Assembly (NCBI GenBank): GCA_947652115.1
Contig: OX393562.1
Coordinates: 12,909,001-12,973,000 of the forward strand
Length of the DNA: 64,000 nucleotides
Direction: 5' to 3'
Source of the DNA: Blastomussa wellsi
Taxonomy: Eukaryota > Cnidaria > Anthozoa > Scleractinia > Plerogyridae
The translations under genes and the position numbers were made by a program. This document shows, piece after piece, positions 12,428 to 25,600 of the stretch. The first letter of the stretch is position 1, and the number at the start of each line of letters is the position of its first letter. The notes below the pieces were generated by a model. It made no database searches. It saw only the letters and a program-made list of their open reading frames with translations, and was not told the origin of the DNA.

Positions 12428-14368
12428 ATCTTCTACTTAATCTTCCATCTGACAGGTTTCTAACAACATCAAGCCAAACCACGGCTAAAAACTAAGAAAC
12501 ATGCGAAGATAACTTCAGCACCGTTCACAACATATGACAGCCATTTTTGTTTTTAATTGGGGTGAGTGCGTGCGCTCGACCGTGACATACTGAAATCTGA
12601 TTGGTTAGTCACCACAATGTAAAATTCGATTGGTTGAAGTGGATTTTTTCCCAGACTTGCTTACAACAGGTGCATTGGTTCTCGTCAACAATTCGATCAA
12701 TATTTCATAATCCCACTTCTCAATTTTTTCCCCTTACCTGCAGAATAAACGTAGTTACAGAGGATTTTACAGCATCAGCACATCGATGAGAAAACATTCA
12801 ATATCGCAATAGGTTTCCACGTTCACAACAGTACTCCTCGCTAGCTTTGAATTTGAGAGTCACTGGAAAGATTTTTGAGATACCCTCAACACGGGATATT
12901 AGTTTCGTACCATTATATTTTCAGTGGAAAACTAAATATTGACGAAAGTTGACTTTATTCATCTGCAGACTTTTAAGTCCATTTGCGTCTTGAGATAAAA
13001 CAAAGTTGGTGTATCGAATTCCGCGTAAAGAACAGGTCTATTTTTTAGCTTTATTCATCGCAAATTCTAACAAAATTGTTGTTAAACCGACAAGAGAGAA
13101 ATAAAAAAATTCCAAACTATAGTGACCCAGGATTAATTTCCAAAAAAGTGTTTGCATATTGTCCTATCTTATAACAATTCAGTTTTTCCGGCTAGTTTGA
13201 GTAATTCAAATGGAGAACTAATTTACCACCGTATATAAAGTTCGCATATTTTTTTGCTGTGGGGACTCGCGTGTGTTCATCTGCAAAGCAGAAGGAAAAG
13301 TTTGCCTTTGAACAAACCGATTGCCAGTGCTTAAGCTGCCCAGACGCAAATGAAATGATAAATACAGCGTCGTTTAATATGCAAAACAAAAATGGCCATG
13401 CAATTTCCATCTTCCTGAGAGGGAAATCGTTTTTGTATTTAGCAAACCTTGATTGAAATAACGGGATGGAAGTTCGTGAAAGATTGCTCCCTAGATGGCG
13501 TTGCGATGATTATTTTAAGGTTTGAAGGTGCTTGAAAACGGCACCTTTATTTACAAAAGAGAAAAAAACTCTAACCAAATATCATGAAAACTTCATGTCC
13601 ACGGTTTTCTGGGAACGATTGAGATTTGACGGTCAAACAGTCTTAAGCGAATGGACACCAGTTCATTAGTAATCATCATATTTTCTTTTGGTTCGAGATG
13701 TGCCCGTTCTTACGTAATCATCTCCAAGTAAAAATACTGTTTCTGTCGAAATGTAACCAGTTGTTGCTAAGCAGTGTACATTGTGACGTCATGCGTTGCT
13801 GTCACAACTTCGACATGCGATGCGGGACATATAGAGAAACTTTATTTTATTTATATTATGGTCTCTCATGGTTCATTTTCCTTTAATTACTCAGGCTATA
13901 AAAAATCCCAAACATCATAAGTGGATTGTAGGGGGCCCAGCTAGGGGACTTCCTGAAAGTTTGTAATAGTAGCTTTGTAAATTCAGTTCAAATTATTAAC
14001 CGTTTGAGTTTTGACAAGTTCCGGTTTCGTTTTGACAGATTAAAACAGCCCGGTTTGAGTAGTTTCTCGTGTATAAACTGAAATAATACCACTTCTGTGA
14101 CAAAGAATGAGAAATACAGTCAACTGCGAGAACTAATCTATAGTTGCAAGATAATAGTTATACGGTTTATTCTACAGACTTCAACGTCCCTTCCTTCCTG
14201 AATACTACAAAGCTTTTGACACTTATGCGTCACTTTCGTTTATTACTGTACATTTTTAAACGTCTTGACCAATAGCGATCAACAGGGAGTTCATCCACTA
14301 CGATGGCGACCTCGAGGACAACGTCAAAAAAGCTAGATTTTTAAGAGCTTGGTATAAGAGATTGGTTT

Positions 14369-14840
14369 GAGGACGTTCGCGCGAATTGTTTCTGCGCATC
14401 GTTACTGCGCACGGACTAATTTTATTTACAATTCTTGGCAGATTGTCAAAAAATGAACAAAAAATCAATGTGTGCCCACAGGACATCGAATCCTGCCATC
14501 TTGCGGCTGTTAGGCGAGTGTAATTGTGGTCGCTAACTGCGAATTTTTTCTTCAAGGAACCACACCAATTGAATAAATTAACTTTATGGGTCCATTTAAA
14601 CAACATTTGGCAGAGACACGTTCATTTCAAAGATTTATTTGCAATATTTTTGTGCTTACAGACACGGTAGCCGTATTCGCTAACGAAGAGCTATTTTTCA
14701 GATTTAGGGTGTTCTTCTGGACATGTTATCGGTGACCCCCAATTGTTTTTTACATTTCTGACATCAGTTACTCATTATCTTACAGTGGTGAGAGTTTCAG
14801 AAAAAAATCAATGGTAGAAAATTTTTGCGCGAACGTCCTT
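14369..14840. repeat. 472-bp inverted-end element
   Basis: The ends are GAGGACGTTCGCGCGAA and TTGCGCGAACGTCCTT. No coding capacity; MITE-like. Confidence 0.65.
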
Positions 14841-14939
14841 AAGACGGCTAATGCGTCCGGATCGGGACCGAGACCTCAAGCTTGAAGGGTATCTGCCATG
14901 CAGTCTTCCTCAACAACATTCCTTCTATACCGACCGTAG

Positions 14940-15348
14940 ACTGCGAGCAGTCTCTATTTTGCCCCAAAATCCGTAACGAAAGCGAAAATTTGCTAGTGCT
15001 ATTTTCGAGGGGCGATCGCGCGAGCGGCAAATCCGCGAGCCGCGAGTTGCGTGAGCGCCAGCTGGAGTTAAAATAGAGACTGCAATGGCTTCATACAGCA
15101 TTTCTGAGACCGGTCAATCATGTTCGAAAGTGGGCGTCAGTGTCAAGGTGACATTGATGTGAGCTGTCATCGAGAATCAGAAATCCTGTATGAAGGTGTA
15201 TGAAGCCTATTGCAGTCTCTATTTAACCCCAGCTGGCGCCCACGAAACTCGCGGCTCGCGGATTTGTCGCTCGCCCCTCGAAAATAACACTCGCAAATTT
15301 TCGCTTTCGTTACGGATTTTGGAGCAAAATAGAGACTACTCGCAGTCT
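14940..15348. repeat. About 400-bp long-arm inverted repeat
   Basis: The left arm (CTGCGAGCAGTCTCTATTTT onward, through GCGCCAGCTGG) is mirrored by the right arm ending CTACTCGCAG. Each arm is about 150 bp with scattered mismatches, around a central spacer. It is a MITE or solo foldback element. Confidence 0.8.
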
Positions 15349-16618
15349 AAATGAAGACCGGACTCTCGAGAAAGCGGAGGAAATTAGCCCTCGTTAATTT
15401 AGAATGGTCTGCAGGGTTTCCTGTCAAAAATATCGATGAGTCAATGGAAGAAAACAAATTTAGTCATATTTTGTGGAAGTGTGTGTTGCGTAAATAAACT
15501 GCTCTTACTTACAAGAGCGGGCGATTAGAGGAAAAAGCTGGCGGGAGTTTACATTGACTGGTGCATTACAAGTGTTTGTAGAAGACGGCTAAGAAATGTA
15601 GTATCGCACTGCTGATTTGCAATATTTTACTTGGTAAGCGAAACAACGACGTGGAGGCTGTAAGATCGCCACGCCTCCAAATTTGCATGCGTGTTACGTA
15701 ATATTTCAACCAATTACCTTATTGGTGCTCAATTTCGCGGGGCTTTACTTTTTTTATTTCAGAAATAATGTGGTCGTCCCTATCTTTCATCCAAGAGCTT
15801 CATCCAAGCAATCATTTCCTGTTATGTAATTTTGGCGCGAAAATGTTGCTGTATCAAACGCTTTCATTGGTCGAGATTGAACTGAATGGTTGGCACCGCT
15901 TTTGAATTTTACAGAGGAACACTTGATCGGAGATCATAAGAGGCTAGTATTATTGCTTTAAAGTGTAGAATTTAGGAGAAAAATTGAAGATAAACAGGTA
16001 AATAGTAGATAATATTTATGGCAAGTAGGCTAAAATACATCTGGAAAAACTAGGTAGCATGGAAGTACATCTTTCACTTACTCTTCTTGCAGTTCACGAC
16101 CATGTGCTGTGCGCTGCAAGAGTTCATTCCATAAGCTTACTCGTTTGCAAGCTTCGCTTGTTTCACAGATCAATATCTGTAGGCGGGAAATTTACTTTAT
16201 AGATCAGATTTCACTGGAACCAATGTTTCCTTTCTTGCTGTAGTGACAAAACGAGCGGCTAAAACGTCGGTTAAAAATGGAATATGACTTGAATTGCTTA
16301 GCATTTATTGTCTGTTTTAATTTTCTGTGGTCCTATATATACTTACGAGCATGAATTAACAGCATAATATTCCATACACTACGTGTTTGTAACTAATTCT
16401 AAGCTGACAGCAGACACAACTAGAAACCGGACTGGTTTCTTTTAATTTGAATTCCGTGCTTATTCTTTCATAGAAGCCATTTTGATTCAGCTTCTATCGT
16501 AATGTAAGAGTCCTTCTCGAATCAAACGGCCGCCTTGAAAGCCCGAGAGAGGTTTTGCGAAAAATTTGGATTGAGTGAATTAATTAAACTTTTTTGTGTC
16601 GCCTTTGTAGGATAAAAG

Positions 16619-16671
16619 ATGTTCTATTCGGTTGACATTTTGACAAGAAAAGGAAGACTTGGACTCATCTG
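16619..16671 (+). CDS. REC8: REC8 exon 1 (start codon)
   Basis: ATG at 16619 begins [18 protein letters not shown]. The MFY start and the split Trp codon before LAAT are typical of kleisin N-termini. Donor GTAATC, phase 2 out. Confidence 0.9.
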
Positions 16672-19600
16672 GTAATCTTATCATAAAATTATGAAGTCTT
16701 TTCAACAAATAAAGGCTACGATACAATACTTGCTCTGCTTTGTACAATACTCCTCCACTAAATCTAGCGGAGAATGCTTACTCTACAATACAGTACTTAC
16801 TTTACTCAGAAATGCAATACCTAAATTCTGCACCAGTCATGTGAAACCCCCGCCACCCCCCCCCCCCCCTATTGGGGGATACCCTGGGCATTCACTTTTG
16901 CTGTCTGTGAAGTGCAGTGAAAGCCCTGCCTTAACTCCCCTGCCCTCTAAACATCAAGCACAATTCGTTAAAGACATTATAATTCTTTTAACTAGAATTT
17001 TTCATAGCACTGAAGTCAAGGTTACTTATTTGTTTCCCTTCCTCTTCCTCTTCGTTGTTTTCTTTGTGCAGTGTATTAAAAAATAGAATTTAAAAAAATC
17101 ACTTTTATTAATACTGCTCCCAAAGCAGACCATTATTTCGGCAATCATAGCTCCTTATTCATTTGTTTTGTGTGAACATGCAACCTCAACCCAGTCATGT
17201 AAAAGAGGTCGCAAACCACGAGTGAAATCCCTGCCAAATCACCCTCCCCCCACCTCAGCCCTCACATTCTACAGTGAAGCTGTGAAAAAAGATGCATTTC
17301 CTGACTACCAAGGAACCTAAATTGAGTGAAAACAAGGTGAAAATCCCCGGTATGCCGGTTTGCCCAGTGGCAGGGGGGGGGGGGAGGGTGCGGGGGTTTC
17401 AAATGACTGGCAGGGCATTTACACAACATACATTGAATAACATTTATACACAATTTTACAAAGCACTACAATACGTTAAATTACACAATGCAATGAAATA
17501 ATACCTTCGTAATTATAGATTTCTTGCCATACTGCTCTAACTAGCCTTTAATGTTACTAATTTCACAGTTCAAGGTATAGGAGACAAATTAACAGAACAG
17601 AAGGAGAGTTGAATTGTCAAGAATTATGTTCACAACAAGTTATGTTCACAACAGTGTATTTCTCAGATAATTTTTCTCTCTGCAGGAGGAAGTGCATTAT
17701 TTAGCCCACACGTAAACAGGAATCACAGTTTTTCTCAAGTTCAGTTTTTAAAGCCTACCAAGAGTGAACCCGGAGTACATATCATAATCTGATCATAAAA
17801 TTCTGTGTTGTCAAAGAGATCACAAAATCTGATCAAAACAAATGCCTGATCTGTCCACAATTTAGCTGGCATTCAAGAAGGTTTCTCGTTTTAATTAAGG
17901 CACTGAGGTTATAAATCTGTTTTTTTTTCATCAAAAGGTTGGCTGCAACATATGGTGATTCTAAGAAAGGCATGGCGAATCGGGATTTTCGAAAAGTCAA
18001 TATTCCAAGAGCATGGTATGTTTACTAGCTTGGGGAGGGTGGGGGACGGGAGCCATGGTACTCCCCTATATGGTCTACACAGGGACATCAGTCCAGTGTA
18101 TGGTGTCTGTATAGGATATGGTTTTAGGACCTGTCTGTGCTGAACAGGGTCAGGGATATGGGTGGGTGGGTTGGGGGGGGGGCGGGGTGGCAGTCCCCAT
18201 ATGGTCTACACAGGGACGTTAGTTCAGGGTATGGGGTATGTATAGGGTATGGTTGGGACCCCTGCATCCTGAACAGGGTCGGGGGGTGTGGGTGGGTGGG
18301 TTCGAGGGTAGTCCCCTATATGGTCTACACAGGGACATCAGTGCAGGGTATGGGGTATATATAATTTTTGGAATTTTTAGCATTTATATCTTGTATTTCT
18401 TACACGGCATGTCTGAAAACCAGCTCGCTGAGCCATTTACCATGTTTTAAATAAAGTTGATTGATTGATTGATTGATATATGGTATGGTTTTTAGTAGAC
18501 AGGGTATAGTTTCAATTTCAAGAAATTCAAATTTATTTTATTAGCCAGTCATCAGTAAAAATCTGTAAAAGATACTAAGTGTTAATAGTATAAAAAAGAT
18601 GTTCTCTGTCCTAAACAGGGTAGGTGTTAATGTTATTTTGTCCTAAACAGGGTCAGGGTTTTGAATCCCCAGCTCAACCCCTATACCCAAACATGGGTCA
18701 AGTACCCCCAGGGAGGGAGGGGAGTGACAGCAGGCATTTCCTCATTTCCAGATTTCTTACGTAGTGTCTCTTGTGACGTCATGATTGCCCATATCAATTA
18801 TTTTGTCTACAAAAAACAATAAATTATTCCCTCCTTTAAGAAAGAGGTTCAATACTTTTTATTTGATTCTTAAAGGGCCCTTAAGTCAGCCATGTCATTG
18901 TTATTGTTTACATGCGAGAGTTTCAGTTTTTATTTTATGCAGAGCATATCGAAACGAACGGCATCACTGAGAAACTTGCTAAAGCAAATTTAAACACTTC
19001 CAGCAGTGCAATAAGATTACACTTCGCCATACAATTTCCATAATTTCCATGCCAGGAGGCTGACTAATGCAAGCATTTTGCTTTCTTTAGCCTGTTTCAC
19101 ACATGTAAGTCCTGGAGGCATATGTACAAGCATAGTATACAGGGGTTTCAAAATAAGGTGGCGGGTGTCGGAGTTCCACCTGCTACTTGACTATTATGCC
19201 GGCGGCTACTCTGGTCATAGCAATCAGGTGGTTACCAAAAAGCTCACTAATAACAGCCACCTACTCTACCAGTTGATGACACCTACTTCAAAACATTATC
19301 AAATCCCTGAGTATACCAAAGTGAACTAATCACAAGCCCAAGAAAAAGGAATATTTCCTTTTGATTGAGCCTCTGCTTATATATATAAAAAAATGATTAT
19401 TCACTTCTTTTGTACTTTTCCACAAGTGGGAATCAACGTGATATATCATATATCATATAAACACAAGAGTCAGTGGTAATTTCTTAAATATCATGCAATG
19501 TCCATGAGACATTGCATATGTGCTTGTATAAGTACACAAGTGTGAACCAGCCATTTGTGTATGACAGCATGACCAGAACTTCCAGAGTATATTTAACATG

Positions 19601-22600
19601 TCCCCAGTTTGGAGTTCAACTCCACCCCCACCCCCCCCCCCCCACCCCTCTGCCTCTGGTTTGATGAAGAAATGGAAAAGGAAACTCAAAATCTAGGTAC
19701 ATAACCATTACATCAACATATATGTGCCTTACAAAACCAAGTTATTTCTTTCAAACTCCAGCTGATATATCATTTCAAATAAGATGCCAAGCTCTAATAA
19801 TAAAAGCCCCCACCCACCCCTGCTCAAAGTCTCCCAGTGATCAATTCGGTAGCTCATCACTGTATGACCTGCATATCTCACAAGTAAAACAGTAACAAAA
19901 AAAAATTCAGTTGCTGTGAATTATCATTTCTAACATAGGAGTCACTACCTTAGGGCCTAATATTTATTCCACAAACAACACAGAAATTGACGTATTCATC
20001 CCTTTTGTTTATTTCTTTGCAGTCATGACATTGTTAATCCTGTTGTACCCTTTGCTCTTCGATTATCATCAAATTTAATGATTGGTGTGGTGCGAATCTA
20101 TCGCGAACAAACAAAAACTGTATGGGGTAAGGACAAATACTTTTTTACGCTTGTGTATGTAACAATCCAAACTGGTAAGCCTGTGTGGCTGCCTACAGGA
20201 GGTGGCTTCAGTCATAGTCAAAGAAATGCATTCCTCAACACAAAAACACTTAAAGGGGCACTGTTACGAGCATCGCTCCAAAAACACAAGAGCCTAATCA
20301 TATATTTACTCCAAAGAAAACCTACAAACAGTGGTCCAGGTTTGTTAAAATTACTATACCAGTGTACTGAAGCTTTAAAAGGAGCTTTGGATCTCAACTT
20401 CAAAAAGTCAGGCTGGATTTTTCAAGTTTGACTCCTTGTGGCTTCGAAAGAGAGCTAACAATGAATTATTGTTTCCCCCTTCCTCCCATTTTGTGTACGA
20501 GCAAAAGTAATTAATTTAAGTGCCATTTTATTTAAAAAGTGGAAATCTGTGTGACAGTGTCCCTGTTTAGCGGAGCTTCCAAATTGCAATGCGGCGTAAG
20601 ATAAAGTAATAGCAACTTGGACAAGAAAAGTTTTAGGATAATAGAAAAAAGCATGTCCTAGTGAAACAACACATCTGGGTTGTAAGGCATTTTGTTATCC
20701 AGTTGAGATCCCCACGATCCTGTTAAGTGCTCACTTACCAGAAGTTCAAAACTAAAACTAAATTCAAACCATCCATCTTAGAACTGGTGGTATGGGAACC
20801 TTCAATAGTTGGTTTATAGGATGTGGCTATAGTGAGGACTATAGACATGAAATTTAATACAGCTATAAATACCAAAGGAAACTTGCAGCCTGCAAAAATG
20901 TGAGGCTAATGTCAACAATGAAACAAAGTTTTCCTGAACTAATTTTTTCTGTTCTGTTATGCCCTGGTTTTGCAGTTGAAGTAGCGCACATGTGGAAGAC
21001 CATAAAGAATGCTTCAGAGATGAGGGCCAGTGAAATCGATTTGATAAATTCATCATTAAGGTAAAAAACACAAAGTTTGAAACTGTGCTGCTTTAGATCT
21101 ACAAAGCTGAATCTCATTGATCTATAGATTCACAAGCCGCCATGCCCCTACAAGTCAATGTATCTGTTTTTCCTTCAACAGACCGCTACGTTCAGCATTC
21201 TCAATTATTTTTTCCTGTCAAGCTTTTGGCTAGAGACGAAGTTTGGCTTTTTTGTGCGTTTTGGCGAACGTTTTGTTAAATTGTACCTACATTCATGATA
21301 TGCTGCAGTAAACTTTGTGTAAATTAAGTATATAATGAGGCTTTCGAAACTAATGAACCCAATAGTGTTCAAATACTTTTTACTTCGGCCTAAGTTGGGG
21401 CGTTCAATCGAGAAACTACAGTAGTCTCTCTCGGTTGATTAGTTGGATGTTCCATCTGCACGTCCGAAATCAGTTCAAAACCAGCTGAGCTTTTCTCTGT
21501 AGCGGTACGCAATCTGCGTAAAATTCCTGGCCAAACTTTCTCCCCCTATTTATCAGGCTAACGTAATGTACAGCGGTAAACGGTAGATTAGAGGAGAAAG
21601 GATTTACCCTGTGGTTTAACTGATCCGTCTTGTTAGAGAGGAAGCTATTACAGATACTCTGGATTTGACAACTGAGTCTTTTCGCTGGGATCTTGAAGTT
21701 CATTCCGTGGCGATTATTGGACAGGTAAGCAATACGATGTCACTAATGTTCCCCTGACAATAAATGATAAACCGTATTTTTAAGTGTTAAAAATAGTGCA
21801 AAAACAGTGAGATATTTCTGGGATAATCTCTTCAACAGTTTTCGAACGAGGTGTCAAAGATAAACGCTCGAGCTCGCAAGTGTCTGACGTCGCGCTGTAC
21901 AAAGCCTGCTATTTATTAGAATATAATATTCCATGTTTATCAAGCCTGTCAGTTTCGTTGGCGTAACCGAACTGGTCCATGATAGCTAACCTGCGATCAG
22001 GCGTTCTTTATATTTTTGCGTCGAGAGGCAGAGTAATTTTTTTTCTCGCCGCTAAAAACAAGAACGCCTGATCGCAGGTTACATGATAGATGGCTCTTTA
22101 GGTTGTATTTGATTGGTATGGAATTCGTACAGGTATTGAGATAAACTGTAGAAAACACCTTGTGTATAAGAATTTAACTACTCTGAAACTTTGTGTGCTA
22201 TTGGAAATCACGCGAAATGGAATGGATACAGAGTTGGCCACGGCCTACTGAAGTGTTATGTACTGAACGTGAATAAACTGAATGACTGTATTATCGTCTT
22301 CAGATACTTGTACCGTAGACTTCTATTGTATATTTTCTTTATTGTATTCGTAGGAGGCCTATTTCACAGTAAATGGAAATGGACACCCATCCCCCGTGAT
22401 GTCACCACCCCCGCCCGTGGGACATTTTACCCCTCCCAGTATACCCGGCACACCCGTACAACACGGAACACCTGGGTGGCTACCGCAGTGGAGGGTTCCA
22501 TCTGGTTCAGATCGTGAGCAGAGCCCATATGAAGCCAGACCAGAAGATATAAAAATACCGGAGATTAATCTGGCACAGACACTTCCCAAAGAACCAATAA

Positions 22601-25600
22601 CTGTGAGTACGATACTGGGCAATAAAAATGACGTTATAAAGAGACTGCGATAAAATTGAGAAACTTAAAGCCATTGTCGGGAGCGGGTATCCGACAAATA
22701 AGTCGCACGTTTTAAGACTCTCAGATGTTTTACTGCTGTTCTCCTGGTTACAGATTTTTCCGATTCTCTATCTCTCACTTGAAAACACACCCCAAACACG
22801 ATCTTATTTCAGTATTTTTTCAATCAAAGGTCCAACGTTCAAAGAGATTGTCTTTCACTTGTCACGCTATGTCACGCTTCTCGACACCATTTTGGTTTAA
22901 AAACAAAGACGACGTTTTGTGAATAAATTCGCGCTAAACCTTTTACGTGACTCTCTGCGTGCAAATATTTTACATCATATTTTTTAGCATTTTTTTAGAA
23001 TTTTTATCATTGTTCTCTCTTCAATTGTGTCCCTTAGGATTTCTTAGTTTATATTTAAATTTGTACCCATTTTATTCACTCAGTTGACTTAGCTCTCGTA
23101 AGCTTGTAATTCTGTTGGCAGCAGTTGCTATTGTTTTAGGGGCTAGGGGCATTGTTCCTGTTGTTTGCTTTACTGTCCTCTCAATGCGTCGCAAGCCATT
23201 CATGTGAGACCTTACGAGAGCTTTAAGTGTTTCAATTTTATCGCAGTGTTTTATCGTTAAATTGTTAAGCAAAATCTCTTCTTCTACGGATATTAAGAGA
23301 CAAAGCAACTTCAACCCGAGCTTGTTTTTATGCAGGTCCTCTATCTAGGTCGAACTGGGATTTGAAAATGTTAACTTGGTTTTTGCTGAGGGAGGAAAAC
23401 TAGAAAACCCAGAGAGAAAATAACCCTCGGAGCGAGCCGAGAGCCACCAACGAGTTCGTCCTAGATATGGTACGAGGTCCGATCCGGTACGATATCCGGG
23501 CCCACGGGCGAAATTAAGGCGAGCGCCCACATCACGCGCTAACCTCGCTCCCCAGCAACATTAGCATCAGAATGAATGAATGAATGAATGAGTGAACGAG
23601 CGGACGAACGGATAGATGAACGAATAAACAAATAAACGGTCCACGAACGGACGGGAGAACGAAAGAACGGGCATTGAACGGACAGACGAAAGAATTGAAG
23701 AATTGCAACGAGGTGACGGAGCAGGAACGTGGCAGCCTCGAACGGCTACTGTACAGAAAGTGTTAGAATGATAGGTGGGGTGAAGCTTGCAACTGAGCAA
23801 TTCAAATGTCTATAAATCACCACACATTATGACACAATGACAAGCGCCTCAAGTTGTGGCATACCAAGCAAGCAGTACTGTAAATGTATTGATTTTGTAT
23901 TGCCATATTGAATCTTTTGATAACAGATGACTGATGGCACAACTATACACATTTGTCACAACATTGCTTAGTGTAAATGATTTTTTTCAGATTCCAGGTG
24001 AGATTGACATAACTGGAGAAATGACACTCCCCGAAATCAGTACTCTAGATGATCTGGCACGTCCTCTTTCGCCCCAGCGTCCTGCTCGTCCTTCCCCTCG
24101 TCGTCCCTCCAGGTCCCCTCGTCGTCAATCCAGGTCCCCTCGTCGTCCCTCCAGGTCCCCTCGTCGTCAATCCAGGTCCCCTCGTCGTCCCTCCAGGTCC
24201 CCTCGTCGTCCCTCCAGGTCCCCTCGTCGTCAATCCAGGTCCCCTCGTCGTCGCTCCAGGTCCCCTCGACGTCGCTCCAGGTCCCCTCGTCGTCGCTCCA
24301 GGTCCCCTCGTCGTCGCTCCAGGTCCCCTCGTCGTCGTTCCAGATCTCCTCGCCGTCCCTCCAGATCTCCTAGACGTCCTTCACCCCAGCGCCCAGGGTA
24401 AGTTAACTTAAATATTATTTATGGTTACAACTGCCGAGTTTCCATCAAGCATATCGTTTAACACAGTCACATCTGAAGCTGATCCTCATTTCCATATCAA
24501 CAAGCTAAAGATCGGCACTGGTACTACAGTGACTCCCCCGGGAAAGGGTCGCTGGGCGGAGAAAATTGGATGAGTTTTTTTGAGTGCTTTTCTTAAGATC
24601 ACCACACCAAAGTAACCGCTGACTTGGATAACGTACCCCCACATATTTAGCCTGCGAGAGCAGACGATTTTTTCGGCTCTAGAAATCGTCTGCTTTCGCA
24701 GGCTACCACATATTTAGCATTAACTGATTGGTCCCGAGGGTAACAGATTATGTTCTTATTCCAGAGGGACACAAGTCTCCTTAACAGCCGTTATTAAGGT
24801 CTTAGAGGAGCGTTGCTGAGGACCCTAATCACGGCTGCGAAGGAGACTAGAGTGATTTCTCCGGACAACGAAAACGTTAATCAGACCGGCGGGAACGGAA
24901 CGGCGGTCGGCCGGCGGTCGTCGATCAACATTCACGGGCAATAGTGCACTCTTATCCTCTGGTTCATGTGTGGGTGTAATCTATGTTCTAACGTTATGTT
25001 ATACTGTTTGTCCATCAGTCGAACGTCGCCCCCTCGCCCCACAGCAGACGTGGTAGATGATGAGCCTTCCTTAGCAGAGGTACTCGTGATGGATGAGGAG
25101 ACTGCACAGTTAGTGTTACCAGAGGGTAAGCGTGATGCTACTTTTACTGAAATGTTTAGGCTCCTTCTGTGGGTACCGGTCACGGATGACGTAAAACAAA
25201 AGAAACAAATGATGAGAAGCAATGCTGCCCCAAACTACAAAGAATCACGAACAAAGATAAAACAATGAGAAACATTTGCATGCGGTGCACACAGAAAGAC
25301 CTTATTTTTAGAAGAATTCTAAGAAAAATATTATACGGGAATGCCGTGCCCCAAGGCTCAAACCCTCACTCTTTAATTTTTTCAAGTTATTTAAAATTTT
25401 TGCCATGAATAATTTATTTGAATCGACCATTTGGTGGGCCTGTTCAAGATGCTTTGAAAGGTCTTTTTCCGATTCAGAGCTCAAGATGCATGACAGTTTT
25501 CCCGGCCTGAAAAAGGTGGCCTTTTCAGGCGAAGCCACCCCGTGATTTCGACACCAGAGAGGACGGGTTCCTCGGGTATTTCAACTAGCTTTTGCAAACC

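Larger units (their letters stand above)
12428..16618. other. Divergent intergenic region between HECTD2 and REC8
   Basis: This 4.2 kb separates the two start codons and must hold both promoters and 5' untranslated exons, but no TATA box or initiator can be called with confidence. Two inverted-repeat elements occupy 14369-14840 and 14940-15348. The rest is unassigned. Confidence 0.6.

Noticed and set aside
16691..17086. 131-codon plus frame with a run of prolines
   Set aside because: The prolines come from an intronic poly-C tract. It lies within REC8 intron 1 and shows no domain.
21654..21724. REC8 exon 5 starting at the TTACAG acceptor
   Set aside because: Phase 2 from exon 4 would meet a TGA. 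The upstream acceptor at 21636 restores the frame and gives a family-like EEAIT.
24049..24411. 120-codon plus-strand frame of P-G-P-L-V-V repeats, and a minus-strand T-R-G-P-G frame
   Set aside because: Both are other-frame readings of the 21-bp minisatellite. Only the SPRR frame joins the neighbouring REC8 exons.
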